Part shown: positions 18,901-27,330 of the stretch, piece after piece
Position numbering within the stretch: position 1 is the first letter of the stretch
How the letters are laid out: each line of letters starts with the position of its first letter
NCBI GenBank assembly: GCA_947631915.1
Contig: CANRNC010000020.1
Location: 1-33,610 of the forward strand
Length of the DNA stretch: 33,610 bases
Direction of reading: 5' to 3'
Source of the DNA: an uncultured Clostridia bacterium
GTDB taxonomy: Bacteria; Bacillota; Clostridia; TANB77; CAG-508
Position numbers and translations under genes: made by a program
Notes under the pieces: model-generated
The model's input: only the letters and a program-made list of their open reading frames with translations
What the model was told of the DNA's origin: nothing
Database searches by the model: none

Positions 18901-21900
18901 GAGGGTCTTGTAAATCAAATGCGTTTCCTATTATGCTGTTGTCATATCCTAAATTGCATATTACATTTTTATTTTTATCTTCACTGCCTTCATTATATGT
19001 AACATCAAAATTATATGTATAAGACATATAGTATGTTGCACTATTTATTAAATGTGCTTTTCCATTTAAAGCTACAGAGCTTTCATTCACTGTGCTTTCT
19101 GAATTGTTTGCTGATGTGTCTTCTGCATTGCTTAGTGGTGAAGTAGACCATACCCTAGGTGAAGCTTCTATTGGAGTTTTCAAGTTTTCACCATTTGATT
19201 TTGTTTTTATTTGAACATTATCTGCTGTTCCTAAATTAAATTCTGCAGGAACTTCTTTAACACTATTTTTATATGCTGTTCCTTTTAACTGCTCTAGCGA
19301 GTTTCTCTTATATACGTATCTATCTAGCGTTACTTTCTTCTCATATGTTGCATAATAGTCAGTGTTTGGTTTTGGTGTTCCTTCTGGATCTTCTGGCTCT
19401 TTTGTTGGGTCATCTCCTTCTACCCAACCTTTTGGAGACCAGCCCTCTGGTGCTTCAGGCAAGTCAGGGAATTTTGCTTCTTTTTCTTCACTTATTTCCA
19501 CGTTTCCAAGATAATCAACATTTGTATCTCCCTCTTCTTCTACCCTATCGCCATTTTCATCTAGAAATGTAAATTTACTTCTAAATGAATATGAGGCATA
19601 ATATGTAGCATCTTCTTCTAATTCTATTTCCTGGTCTTCGCTTGAAGGCACTTCTATTAAAGCATACATACTAGGAGAAGTTGACCAACCACGTGGTTCA
19701 GCTGTTTCTGTTTTTCCTAAAGGTACACCATCTGCATTTTCTGAAATAGTTATACTATCTATTGTTCCTAATTTTACTTTAGCTTTAACTGTCTCTATAT
19801 CATTTTGATATACTTCGCCATTGATTGTAGGAGCAACTTTTTGATTTTTGTATATGTATCTTTCTACTACTATATCTTTTTTATAACTTGCATGATACTC
19901 TGTTATACTTAAAGAATCAGGTTTTTCTGTATTTACATCTATTGTTTCACTATTAGGTTTTGCATCACCTTTTGTCCATCCAACAAACTCCCATCTGTTT
20001 GCATTTGAAATTTGTGGCAAGTCTAATTTTTGTTCATCTGCTGTAGTTTCACCTTTGCTGTTAATATGTATTTTCATCTGTTTCTCTTCACGTTTAGCTC
20101 TATTTGCTTCTAAATCTTTTGTGTTTACTCCATACCTTATTACATATTCATATGACATATAATAGGTTTTATTTGTATCATTTTCTGTTAGTTCTACAGA
20201 GCCTCCGTTATCAATTTCTATATCAGCTGCTGGAGTTTCTTGTGTAGACCATCCCCTTGGTTTAACTGTAACAATATTGCCAAATATATCTACATTTGTT
20301 GTTTTGCTTTCAGGAGCATTAACTATAGTTGTATCTCTTCCTGCTAATATTATGCCTTCTACCGTTTCAGTTTTTTCTTGATTTTCTGCGCTATCAAAAT
20401 ATTTAAAGTCTACACTTATTTTCTTTTCTATTTGCGAATTTACTTCTTCTGCTGTTACAACTATAGATGTTTCGCTCTTGCTTATATTTCCAGCCAAATC
20501 TTTTACATAGAAATAGTATTCTCCAGCTTTATCTATCGTTTGTGTTTTTTCAATTTCTCCTGGTGCAGGAGAATATATAGATTTCCATCCTTCAGAGCTT
20601 TCTGTAAGTTCTTGTTCTGTGCTAAATTGATATTCAGCTATTCCACTTTCATTATCTTCGGCTACACCTTTTAATGTTAACATATCTCTTTCAAATGTTT
20701 TGATTTTTGGGTTTACTTTATCTACTTTATCTACAATTACTTTTTTGCTATTAGAAACATTTCCTGCTGCATCTTTTACCCAAGCATAATATGTTCCATT
20801 ATCATATTGTTGTGTACTTGTCCATGTAGTTTCAGAAGAAGCTTCCCACTCTTTTGGTTCTTTATCTTTTTTAGTTATAGCATAGCCTGCAATTCCGTTA
20901 TTACCTTCGTCTTTTGCTTCTACAGTTATAGTTTTATCTTGATTTTTCCATCCTGCTTCTGCCTCTGCCATTTCAATAATAGGTAATTCTTTCTTAGCTG
21001 TTGGATCTTCTTCTAATGCTTTTTCATTTTCAATGTCTACTGCATTTGTATATGTTATATTTTTTACCTCTTTATTTACTCTTTTTGCATTAGTTACTAT
21101 TAAAGCAATCGTTACTTCTCTATAATCTACTTTTCCAGTTACTGCTGCATCAATTTCATTTTCTACCCCTGAATCAAAGTTTAAAATTTCTGTTTCATAT
21201 TTTCTGTCACTAACTTTTTTCCATTCGTTTTGTTTGTTTGTTTCTTCGTCTTCTAAGAATTCTGTACCTTCTGGAATTTCGTTTATTATCTTTTGTGCAT
21301 ATCCTGCACCTTTTCCCTCGTTGTATACTCTTATTGTGATTTCGAATTTATCGTTATACCTTATTTTTTTATCAAGTCTTCCTTTTCTGTAATCAACCTT
21401 TACACCTTTTGTTTCTAAATCTACTTTTGTATTTGCTACCGGACTTGTGTTATTTACCTTCTCTTCATTTACTTTACTAACATATGCTTCAACATGTAAA
21501 TCAGGTTGATTTGGCTTAAGTATGTTAACTGTTATATCTGTTGGATCTACTGGTATCAACTCGTAATTATCTATATCTTTACCAGTTAAAGTAATTTCAG
21601 GTATTTCAACTATCCATTTTCCAACATGTTCACTTTCAGCTATACCCTGTTTTGCTACAACGGGTTGTACTTTTTCTTTTCCTATAACATTTAACAATTT
21701 TCCATATCTTATATTAACTATTTTTGTTTTGTTATATTGTCTATCTTCACCTTTTACATATTGCAAAGAAACTTCTCTTTTACTAATTGTCACTGTAAAT
21801 TCGTCATCACCAGGTTGAGTTAATTGATAGTTTTTAGCCTCTTCTCCTGTTAAAGTTATTTCTGGAATAGAAACATTATATGTTCCAACATTTTTACTTT

Positions 21901-24900
21901 CTATTGTTCCAGTTGGTGGTAAAATAAAGCCAACTTTGCCTATATCGCTTTCCTCTATCCCAGTAATTTCACCACCTTTAAGTTCTACAACTTTTGTTCC
22001 GTCATATTGTCTATCTTGTGGAATTATATTTTCTATTTTTACTTCTCCATTTTGCATTGTCTTTTTGGTAATATTTACATATACTTCGTTTCCACCTGGT
22101 TGTATTAAATTGTAGTTCTCTGCTTCTTCTCCAGATAATGTAATTTCAGGAATTTCTACATAATACTTACCAACATCTTTTTTAGGTATTGTTCCTGTTT
22201 CAGGTAATGTAAATTCAACTTTTCCTTCATCAACTTCTTCAATTCCTACTAAGTTTCCCCCACTTAAATTTACATCTTTTGTACTATCATATTCTCTATC
22301 TTGTGCAACTATATTTTCAATGGTTATGTCTTTTTTAGATATTTCTACTCTAAATTCTTCATTTGTAGGCTGAATTAACTTATAGTTTTTCGCTTCCCTT
22401 CCTGTTAAAGCTATTGTAGGTATTGTTACTCCATATTCTCCTATATTTTTGCTTGGTATAGTTCCAATTTGTGGTAATATAAAATCAACCCTACCTATAT
22501 CTATTTGCTCTATTCCAACTAATTCTCCACCTTGAATTTCTACATCAGTTGTTCCGTTATATTGCCTATTTGTTGATGTTATATTTTGTATGGTTATTTC
22601 TTTTTGAGTAATTTCTACTCTAACTTCCTCATTTGTAGGCTGTGTTAAATTATAGTTTTTAGCTTTATCTCCTGTTAATACTATTTTTGGAATTGTTACT
22701 CCATATTCGCCTACATCTTTGCTACTTGTGTTTCCGGTTTGTGGCATATTAAGTACAACATCGCTTGAATCTTCTTCATTTACACCTACTAAAGTACCAC
22801 CTGAGATTTCTACAATATTGGTTCCGTTATACTGCCTATTTGTTGCAGTTATTCCTTCTATCGTTATATGTTTTGCTGTTATTTCAACTTTAACATCACT
22901 GCTCTTAGGTTGAATTAAATTGTAGTTTTTCGCTTCATCTCCTGTTAATACTATTTCTGGTATTGTTACATCATATTCTCCTATAATTGAATCACTTGTT
23001 GTTCCTGTTTGTGCCATAGTAAAGCTAACGTCTGATGCATCTTCTGCTTCAACGCCTACTAACTTACCACCTGTGATTTCTACTACATTTGTGCCATTGT
23101 ATTCTCTATTTATAGCTTTAATATCTTGTATTCTTATATCTTTTTTTGTTATTTGTACTCTTACGTCTGTGCTTGACGGTTGAGTTAATTTATAGTTCTT
23201 TGCTTCCCCTCCTGTTAATGATATTTCAGGTATTGTTACTTCATAGTTTCCTACATCTTTGTTTGATATAGTACCATATTCTGACAATATAAACCTTACT
23301 TTTCCAATATCAATTTGCTCTATTCCTACTAATTCGCCACCTTGTAATTCTACATTGGTTGTTCCGTTATATTGTCTATTTGTTGCAGTTATTCCCTGTA
23401 TTGTTATATTTTTTTGCGTTATTTCAACTTGAACATCTTCTTGTTCTGGTTGAGTTAACTGATAATTGCCTGCTTTAACTCCTGTTAATGTAATTTGTGG
23501 TATAGAAACATTTCTTGTTCCTACATCTTTACTTGCTGCTGTTCCAATGCTTGGCAATTCAAAGCCAACTTTATCTCTATCGGCTTCTTCAACACCTATT
23601 AAGTTTCCTCCACTTAAATCAACTTCTTTTGTTCCGTTATATGCTCTTGTTCCTGCTACTATGTTTTCTATTCCTATATTCTTTTTGGTAATTGTAAATG
23701 TTCCTGTTCTTCCAGTATTATATTCTTCGCCATTATAGCTAATTTTCAAGTCATAGATGTAAGAACCTACATCTACCGGAACATCTTTTCTACCATTATA
23801 GTATTCTACTATTGTTGATTCTTGTGGATTAACATATGTTACATGTTGCTCTTGAGCATTATATGTTTCTGTTGTTTTTGTTACTCTTAGTCCTTCTATT
23901 TTTCCACATACTGGGCACTTATCTACATCACTTGGATAATCTGGGTGACCTAGCCCAGCAGTACAATGCTGATATATATTTGTAATTACTACCTGCTCAC
24001 TATGAACATTCCCTGCATTGTCTTCTACCTCCAAAGTGTATGTTCCGTTAGTATCCACGGTTTCAGAAGTGTTTTCTGTTCCTTCTAATTTTTGACCGTT
24101 GAATTTTACACTTTTTATTCCTGATAATGAATCTGTAGAATGTATGCTAATTTTTAATGAATCAATTACATGTTCATTAAGCTCAGCATTTACTTGAACG
24201 TTTGGCTCTGTTGTATCAATTTTATATGTTCCAAAATATCTTTTTTCACTTTCATTTCCCGCGTTATCATATCCTACGATATGTATATATTTTTCGCCTT
24301 CACCTGTTACAGTAATAGTTCCTAACTGTTTTGATTCCTCTGTTTCATACGATTGAGGGGTTTCAGAGTTATCAGTCACTTTATACTTATAACTTTTAAA
24401 CTGACTTCCTCCTTCATCACTTCCTGTTACGCTAACATTTATATCTTTATTTGTCCATTCTGTGCTTTGAGGTGTAACACTAATGGTAGGAATAACTCTT
24501 TCTATTTTATCAACTACTACATCATATTCTTTACTATTTCCTGCATTATCTTCTACATAGAATTTATATGTATTACTTTCTGTAGCTTCATATTCTGCAG
24601 TAGTACTATTAACTTCTGTTTCATTAGGCAATTTTATCTTTTTTACCCCAGATATATCATCTTGTGCAGTGACCTTTATTTTAACATTTTGATTAGTCCA
24701 TTCACTTGGCTCTAAAACATAACTCATTGTTGGAGGTATGTGATCAGTTTCAACAAAAAAATTAATTTTTTGACTTGCTGACATATTTCCGTTATTATCA
24801 ACTGCCCAAACGTCTATAAAGTGATTTCCTCTAGTTATTCCAGCTGGAATTTGAATTGTCCCTGTGTAATTTTTAACTACTCCGTTTGGGGTATAACTTG

Positions 24901-25726
24901 TTGAATTTAAAAATGTTTCATCATTTCCATCAAAAGCATATTTTACTTGTACAGTATCTCCCGAATCAACATCATTAACAGTACCTTGTACACTTATTGT
25001 ATCATTTGGAGAATATTTTGCTTTTGTTGGTGAGTTAACTGTAATAGTTGGTGGAGAGTTTAATGTTCCTACACCTATTACTACTGAATATTTCTGTGTT
25101 TCATTTGGCCCAAGAGTTCTATTTTTCCATGAAAAGGCCATTGCTGAGTCTGTATTTTCCAATTTATCTATATTTGAGCTATTCCAAATATTAGATTCTT
25201 GCTGTCCATATGCTCCAAACCAGTATGTGTCTACGTTTGTAACTCCATATGCGTCTCTTCCTAAAAAATTAAACGTATATCGAGTGCCATCTGACATTGA
25301 AAAACCTTTGTTACCTGTTATATTTGTTACAGTTGCTCTATCGTTTGTATTAATCATTATATCTGACCATGTACCAACACCAACTGTTTTATTTATGCTA
25401 GAATTATTTGTTACGCTATACTCTACTTTTACATAATTTCCATTACTAACATATGATAGATATGTTTTACATTTTACAGAATCTAATTCTCCTTCACTAT
25501 TTACAACATTTACCGTATTATCCCCTACTTTCAAGACTGTTGTATATCCATTATCACTATATGTTGTTATAATTCCTCCTTCTCCATGAATATTGAAATT
25601 TCTACTTGTTACGAAGAAAGCCTCCATTGTTAGAGAATAAGATATTGTTTGTAGCAAAACAACAATAATGCAGAAAAGTACCAATATTACAAAACTTATA
25701 TAATTTTTTGTTTTCACTTGTTTCAC
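15929..25726 (-). CDS. Giant exported modular protein C with eight YDG repeats
   Basis: 3265 residues from the first GTG (25726); a second GTG at 25717 is probably the real start, because GGGAGG lies only 1 nt from the first but 10 nt from the second. Hydrophobic export segment about 10-30. Residues about 35-220 form a beta-rich head that I do not recognise. Then: Ig-like modules (about 225-580); knuckle C588-x5-H594-x9-C604-PV-C607; MBG-like segment; eight YDG-type repeats (about 683-1410); DUF11-like domain; two AGN Ig modules; InlB-like repeats (about 1770-2400, RGWST and KGWV phrases, one SFDANGG unit); an Ig module; three near-identical tandem Ig pairs (about 2504-3047); and a C-terminal domain with C3158-PY-C3161 homologous to the end of protein B. 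No known wall-anchor motif. It is a single-gene unit with its own promoter and terminator. An extracellular structural or adhesive role is inferred. Confidence 0.9.
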   Translation of the reverse strand: MKQVKTKNYISFVILVLFCIIVVLLQTISYSLTMEAFFVTSRNFNIHGEGGIITTYSDNGYTTVLKVGDNTVNVVNSEGELDSVKCKTYLSYVSNGNYVKVEYSVTNNSSINKTVGVGTWSDIMINTNDRATVTNITGNKGFSMSDGTRYTFNFLGRDAYGVTNVDTYWFGAYGQQESNIWNSSNIDKLENTDSAMAFSWKNRTLGPNETQKYSVVIGVGTLNSPPTITVNSPTKAKYSPNDTISVQGTVNDVDSGDTVQVKYAFDGNDETFLNSTSYTPNGVVKNYTGTIQIPAGITRGNHFIDVWAVDNNGNMSASQKINFFVETDHIPPTMSYVLEPSEWTNQNVKIKVTAQDDISGVKKIKLPNETEVNSTTAEYEATESNTYKFYVEDNAGNSKEYDVVVDKIERVIPTISVTPQSTEWTNKDINVSVTGSDEGGSQFKSYKYKVTDNSETPQSYETEESKQLGTITVTGEGEKYIHIVGYDNAGNESEKRYFGTYKIDTTEPNVQVNAELNEHVIDSLKISIHSTDSLSGIKSVKFNGQKLEGTENTSETVDTNGTYTLEVEDNAGNVHSEQVVITNIYQHCTAGLGHPDYPSDVDKCPVCGKIEGLRVTKTTETYNAQEQHVTYVNPQESTIVEYYNGRKDVPVDVGSYIYDLKISYNGEEYNTGRTGTFTITKKNIGIENIVAGTRAYNGTKEVDLSGGNLIGVEEADRDKVGFELPSIGTAASKDVGTRNVSIPQITLTGVKAGNYQLTQPEQEDVQVEITQKNITIQGITATNRQYNGTTNVELQGGELVGIEQIDIGKVRFILSEYGTISNKDVGNYEVTIPEISLTGGEAKNYKLTQPSSTDVRVQITKKDIRIQDIKAINREYNGTNVVEITGGKLVGVEAEDASDVSFTMAQTGTTSDSIIGEYDVTIPEIVLTGDEAKNYNLIQPKSSDVKVEITAKHITIEGITATNRQYNGTNIVEISGGTLVGVNEEDSSDVVLNMPQTGNTSSKDVGEYGVTIPKIVLTGDKAKNYNLTQPTNEEVRVEITQKEITIQNITSTNRQYNGTTDVEIQGGELVGIEQIDIGRVDFILPQIGTIPSKNIGEYGVTIPTIALTGREAKNYKLIQPTNEEFRVEISKKDITIENIVAQDREYDSTKDVNLSGGNLVGIEEVDEGKVEFTLPETGTIPKKDVGKYYVEIPEITLSGEEAENYNLIQPGGNEVYVNITKKTMQNGEVKIENIIPQDRQYDGTKVVELKGGEITGIEESDIGKVGFILPPTGTIESKNVGTYNVSIPEITLTGEEAKNYQLTQPGDDEFTVTISKREVSLQYVKGEDRQYNKTKIVNIRYGKLLNVIGKEKVQPVVAKQGIAESEHVGKWIVEIPEITLTGKDIDNYELIPVDPTDITVNILKPNQPDLHVEAYVSKVNEEKVNNTSPVANTKVDLETKGVKVDYRKGRLDKKIRYNDKFEITIRVYNEGKGAGYAQKIINEIPEGTEFLEDEETNKQNEWKKVSDRKYETEILNFDSGVENEIDAAVTGKVDYREVTIALIVTNAKRVNKEVKNITYTNAVDIENEKALEEDPTAKKELPIIEMAEAEAGWKNQDKTITVEAKDEGNNGIAGYAITKKDKEPKEWEASSETTWTSTQQYDNGTYYAWVKDAAGNVSNSKKVIVDKVDKVNPKIKTFERDMLTLKGVAEDNESGIAEYQFSTEQELTESSEGWKSIYSPAPGEIEKTQTIDKAGEYYFYVKDLAGNISKSETSIVVTAEEVNSQIEKKISVDFKYFDSAENQEKTETVEGIILAGRDTTIVNAPESKTTNVDIFGNIVTVKPRGWSTQETPAADIEIDNGGSVELTENDTNKTYYMSYEYVIRYGVNTKDLEANRAKREEKQMKIHINSKGETTADEQKLDLPQISNANRWEFVGWTKGDAKPNSETIDVNTEKPDSLSITEYHASYKKDIVVERYIYKNQKVAPTINGEVYQNDIETVKAKVKLGTIDSITISENADGVPLGKTETAEPRGWSTSPSMYALIEVPSSEDQEIELEEDATYYASYSFRSKFTFLDENGDRVEEEGDTNVDYLGNVEISEEKEAKFPDLPEAPEGWSPKGWVEGDDPTKEPEDPEGTPKPNTDYYATYEKKVTLDRYVYKRNSLEQLKGTAYKNSVKEVPAEFNLGTADNVQIKTKSNGENLKTPIEASPRVWSTSPLSNAEDTSANNSESTVNESSVALNGKAHLINSATYYMSYTYNFDVTYNEGSEDKNKNVICNLGYDNSIIGNAFDLQDPQVPTEWGLGWETNGWIIGDGDINVDSPERPITFEPETEYNAGFKKEVTISFDANGGNNPVPDSQTKYKYKTAKKESTVSIQIPTSNLPTKDKCSLLGFDENRGVSTANYKVGKTYEFADTTTLYAIWQLQDESAPNISFDPDGNNVWAKSQATTVTVIDDTEIPEGGIKYTWTSSSYQPDESKFTQVINSNDQITKDGETGKYYAWVMATDTSGNVVTKSSRAFCLDNKKPEMLSLTVGGVSSEGGIELIGKAQDTNSGIVAYQFSKSADITDTTPDGWNEIGEATTDITTQKATISTSGIWYFYVKDAAGNYNRSQIEISDGNYDILKPTITYTPSQGWTREVEVTITYPNVEGLEKKYTRSDQDESEKTYADPFKVRVNNTIITAKSKLGEIEIEADPATITNIDDEDPDIANISTGSISDDKKGIELIGVARDTRSGIIAYQFSQDSTLTAETETGWQTLDQATTESKTLKTTISTKGTWYLYVKDAVGNYSKKAIEVTDSNFNSLKPIIQLTPGSGWTREVNVTITYPDVEGLEKKYTRSDQGDTEETYNESFKVRQNNTTITAKSKLGDIEVEATPATITNIDDINPDNMRLYTGGISSDKNGIDLFGIAQDKQSGVKQYQFSQSADITADTAEGWQTIEQVTAGSVTERTTISTKGTWYFYVKDAVGNFSKTQLEVTDNNFEVLKPTIKVTPETEWTREVTVTITYPEVNGLEKIYTKGGGEERYTEQFTIIDNNTTITAKSKLGDIEIEADPVTITNIDREGPEELIIDGNTENASVTFRAKDSKSGVDKIKIEYEGKTLVATYTYKTGWFNSGIIMQGYAYQGVNGLWGKGPIKFYAIDKLGNTSETADEDWNAVDSSPPVIEFVSAVPEGTANCPYCDEHPASGKIRLTFNLVSEEGTGLYDYSGTPYISIIKENTEDEINGHFKYITMPEKGAKTGQFVAEMYIHGATSADYSGHINNLTVLDMYGNQSNPIQFEYNFGS
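16585..18215 (-). repeat. Triple tandem Ig-pair repeat in protein C
   Basis: Three successive units of about 180-190 residues. Each has GI.L.G.A.D..SGI..YQFS, a KDA.GN motif, WTREV.VTITYP.V.GLEK.YT, and a close like TITAKSKLGDIEVEA.PATITNID. Long DNA stretches match almost exactly between units (for example around 16620-16680, 17150-17215 and 17690-17755). Protein B has a single copy of the same unit (about 8640-9200). Confidence 0.85.
21510..23680 (-). repeat. Eight YDG-type repeats of protein C
   Basis: Eight units of about 90 residues with core NRQYNGT..VE..GGELVGIE and VTIPEI.LTG.EAKNY.L.QP. Units 2 and 5 share the run EQIDIG, and units 3-5 are the most alike, suggesting internal duplication. 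The eighth unit is the divergent closing type (VKGEDRQYNKT...NILKPNQP). Related to YDG and MBG-family beta domains of bacterial surface proteins. Confidence 0.87.
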
Positions 25727-25727
25727 A

Positions 25728-25733
25728 CCTCCC
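25728..25733 (-). promoter_or_regulatory. Ribosome binding site deciding the gene C start
   Basis: GGGAGG on the minus strand. GTG at 25726 is 1 nt away, too close for normal initiation; the in-frame GTG at 25717 is 10 nt away and leaves the protein three residues shorter, beginning MKTKNYIS. Confidence 0.6.
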
Positions 25734-25757
25734 TTCTACAGAATTCTTCTTATAAAT

Positions 25758-25785
25758 ATATTAACATTTATATAAGTAAAGTCAA
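25758..25785 (-). promoter_or_regulatory. SigA-like promoter of gene C
   Basis: TTGACT (25785-25780), 16-nt spacer, TAATAT (25763-25758) on the minus strand. The TTGACTTTA start and the distance to the conserved upstream element match the gene B promoter. Confidence 0.65.
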
Positions 25786-25814
25786 TAGCTGTATTATCGC
25801 ACTTTTTCGAACAA

Positions 25815-25943
25815 GCTCTATACTTTTACGGCTTTTGTTTCTATCCGTTTCACCTCTTTTTTTTACATTTGTTTGACATTTTGTTATCAAGTTAAAAAAT
25901 TTTTTTAATAAAATGGCACAAACTTTGATTTCCGTAAGTTAAC
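25815..25943. promoter_or_regulatory. Conserved bipartite upstream element, copy 2 (gene C)
   Basis: Second copy of the element at 15691-15820, nearly the same length and in the same position (29 bp upstream of the -35 box). Half-sites TTACGG (25826-25831) and CCGTAA (25932-25937) are centred about 106 bp apart. The central inverted repeat of copy 1 is not kept here, which argues that the conserved outer half-sites and A/T blocks matter more. Confidence 0.6.
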
Positions 25944-25947
25944 AGCA

Positions 25948-25987
25948 AAAAGCAAGAATGCCCATTGTTTTTAGCATTCTTGCTTTT
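25948..25987 (-). terminator. Rho-independent terminator of the M23 peptidase gene
   Basis: A 14-bp perfect stem (aaaagcaagaatgc region / gcattcttgctttt) with a T-run on its minus-strand 3' side, starting 17 nt after the peptidase stop and just before the conserved element of gene C. Confidence 0.87.
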
Positions 25988-26004
25988 ATATTTTTCTTGT
26001 TCTC

Positions 26005-26961
26005 TTAATTATATAAATATTTTTGAGGGTTTATAGCTTGCCCATTTATTCTTATCTCTAAGTGTAAATGTGCACCTGTTGAGTTACCTGTTGAACCAAC
26101 AGCGCCTATAACCTTCCCTGCTTTTACTAATTGTCCTGGTTGTACATACATTTTACTTGTATGCGCATACCAAGTTTGCAAGCCATTTCCATGGTCTACC
26201 TTTATTAGATTTCCATATGATCCACTATATGATGCAGATATTACTGTTCCATCTGAAGTAACTTTAATTGGTGTTCCCATTGGGCAAGCAATGTCTAATC
26301 CAGTATGTGCCTGGCTCCTTAAAGAACTGATTTCACCATATCTTGAACTTATTTGTCCTCCTGTAACAGGCATATATGCTAAACGTATGCCATTTACTAT
26401 AGGCATTGCATTTATTCTTTCTTGTTCTTCTTTCGCTTTTTGTTCAGCTACAAGTTGTTCTGTAACTTTACCAGTTACATTTACCTTTGCTACTTCTATT
26501 TCGTCTGTTTTTATTTCTTCTACATTATTTGTATATTTTTCTACTATGCTTAAGTCTATTTCTTGATTCTCTTCGTTTTTAACTTCTTTAACTAGCTCTT
26601 GAGCCTCTTCTAACGTGTCTACTGTTTCTACTGGCACATTACTTACTGCTATTTCATAATACTTATATGTTACATCTGCATCTTGCTTAAGCTCATTTGC
26701 TATTTGTTCTTCGTTAGATTTTTCGTTTCTGTTTATAAAACTTAATTTGTATTCTGGCTTAGTGTTATATGATATTGAATCTATATTTTCCTTTTTTTCA
26801 TTTGTATTTATAATTGTATTTTCAAGTTCTTTTTCGAAAGCTTTTTTGCTTTCTATATATCCAACCTCTTCCCCAGAAATAGAGACTTTGTATGAAGGTT
26901 TAAATTTTATTATGAATATAATTGATATTAGTGCTACACCTGTTATTGTAATGCCTAACAA
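26005..26961 (-). CDS. Membrane-anchored M23 (LytM-type) peptidoglycan endopeptidase
   Basis: 318 residues. N-terminal transmembrane segment (about 3-19), a clostridial-type extracellular region (VSISGEEVGYIESKKAF), a charged spacer with a likely helical stretch (about 165-185), and a C-terminal M23 domain (about 195-312). Zinc and catalytic motifs are intact: H219xxxD223, H267 in YAHTS, and H298-L-H300. It should cleave peptide cross-bridges in the wall. Start TTG 26961 has AAGGA 6 nt upstream; the frame stays open upstream to a TGA near 27013 without ATG, GTG or TTG, so a longer form could only use a rare ATT/ATA start near GGAGAG. It has its own promoter and terminator. Being next to the giant surface genes, it may open the wall for them, but this is only contextual. 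Confidence 0.9.
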   Translation of the reverse strand: MLGITITGVALISIIFIIKFKPSYKVSISGEEVGYIESKKAFEKELENTIINTNEKKENIDSISYNTKPEYKLSFINRNEKSNEEQIANELKQDADVTYKYYEIAVSNVPVETVDTLEEAQELVKEVKNEENQEIDLSIVEKYTNNVEEIKTDEIEVAKVNVTGKVTEQLVAEQKAKEEQERINAMPIVNGIRLAYMPVTGGQISSRYGEISSLRSQAHTGLDIACPMGTPIKVTSDGTVISASYSGSYGNLIKVDHGNGLQTWYAHTSKMYVQPGQLVKAGKVIGAVGSTGNSTGAHLHLEIRINGQAINPQKYLYN

Positions 26962-27067
26962 CTCTATTCCTTTTTTCGTATAAAATTTAAGTTTTTGGTT
27001 TAAAATATATGGTCACTCTCCTTTTATTTTCTTAATAAAAATAGTCAAAATTTTAAGCACAGTGTCT

Positions 27068-27096
27068 ATTATAACATATATTCTTCCCAAATGCAA
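27068..27096 (-). promoter_or_regulatory. SigA-like promoter of the M23 gene
   Basis: TTGCAT (27096-27091), 17-nt spacer, TATAAT (27073-27068) on the minus strand, upstream of the peptidase start. Confidence 0.75.
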
Positions 27097-27126
27097 ATTA
27101 TGTATACTCTTGTGTGGATTTTAGTG

Positions 27127-27258
27127 TTAATCAATATTTCTTTTATTTGCCAATTTTACTATATCTTTATACGCTTCTGTAACCTTAGGGTTGTCTTTAT
27201 TCTCTTCTAATACCTGCTTTACAAGCTTTATTGTATTGTTTAATTTCTCACTATCCAT
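27127..27258 (-). CDS. Possible small ORF, 43 aa, unknown
   Basis: An ATG start at 27258 with AAAGGA about 11 nt upstream; a further in-frame ATG seven codons earlier has no SD. It encodes a charged, probably helical peptide beginning MDSEKLNNTIKLVKQVLEEN and ending NKRNID. No signal peptide or known motif. It follows the 912-aa gene by 72 nt and could be the last gene of that unit. Amino-acid content looks natural, but the length is too short to be sure it is expressed. Confidence 0.45.
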   Translation of the reverse strand: MDSEKLNNTIKLVKQVLEENKDNPKVTEAYKDIVKLANKRNID

Positions 27259-27330
27259 AATACTGGCATTCCTTTCCATCAATAAAAAATTTATTTTTTA
27301 TTTATTCTTCAAACTTTATTCTCTTTAAAT

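Noticed and set aside
27280-27310. AT-only inverted repeat (aataaaaaa/ttttttatt) after the 912-aa gene as a terminator
   Set aside because: The stem has no G-C pairs and sits in generally A/T-rich spacer, so it is probably too weak and may occur by chance.
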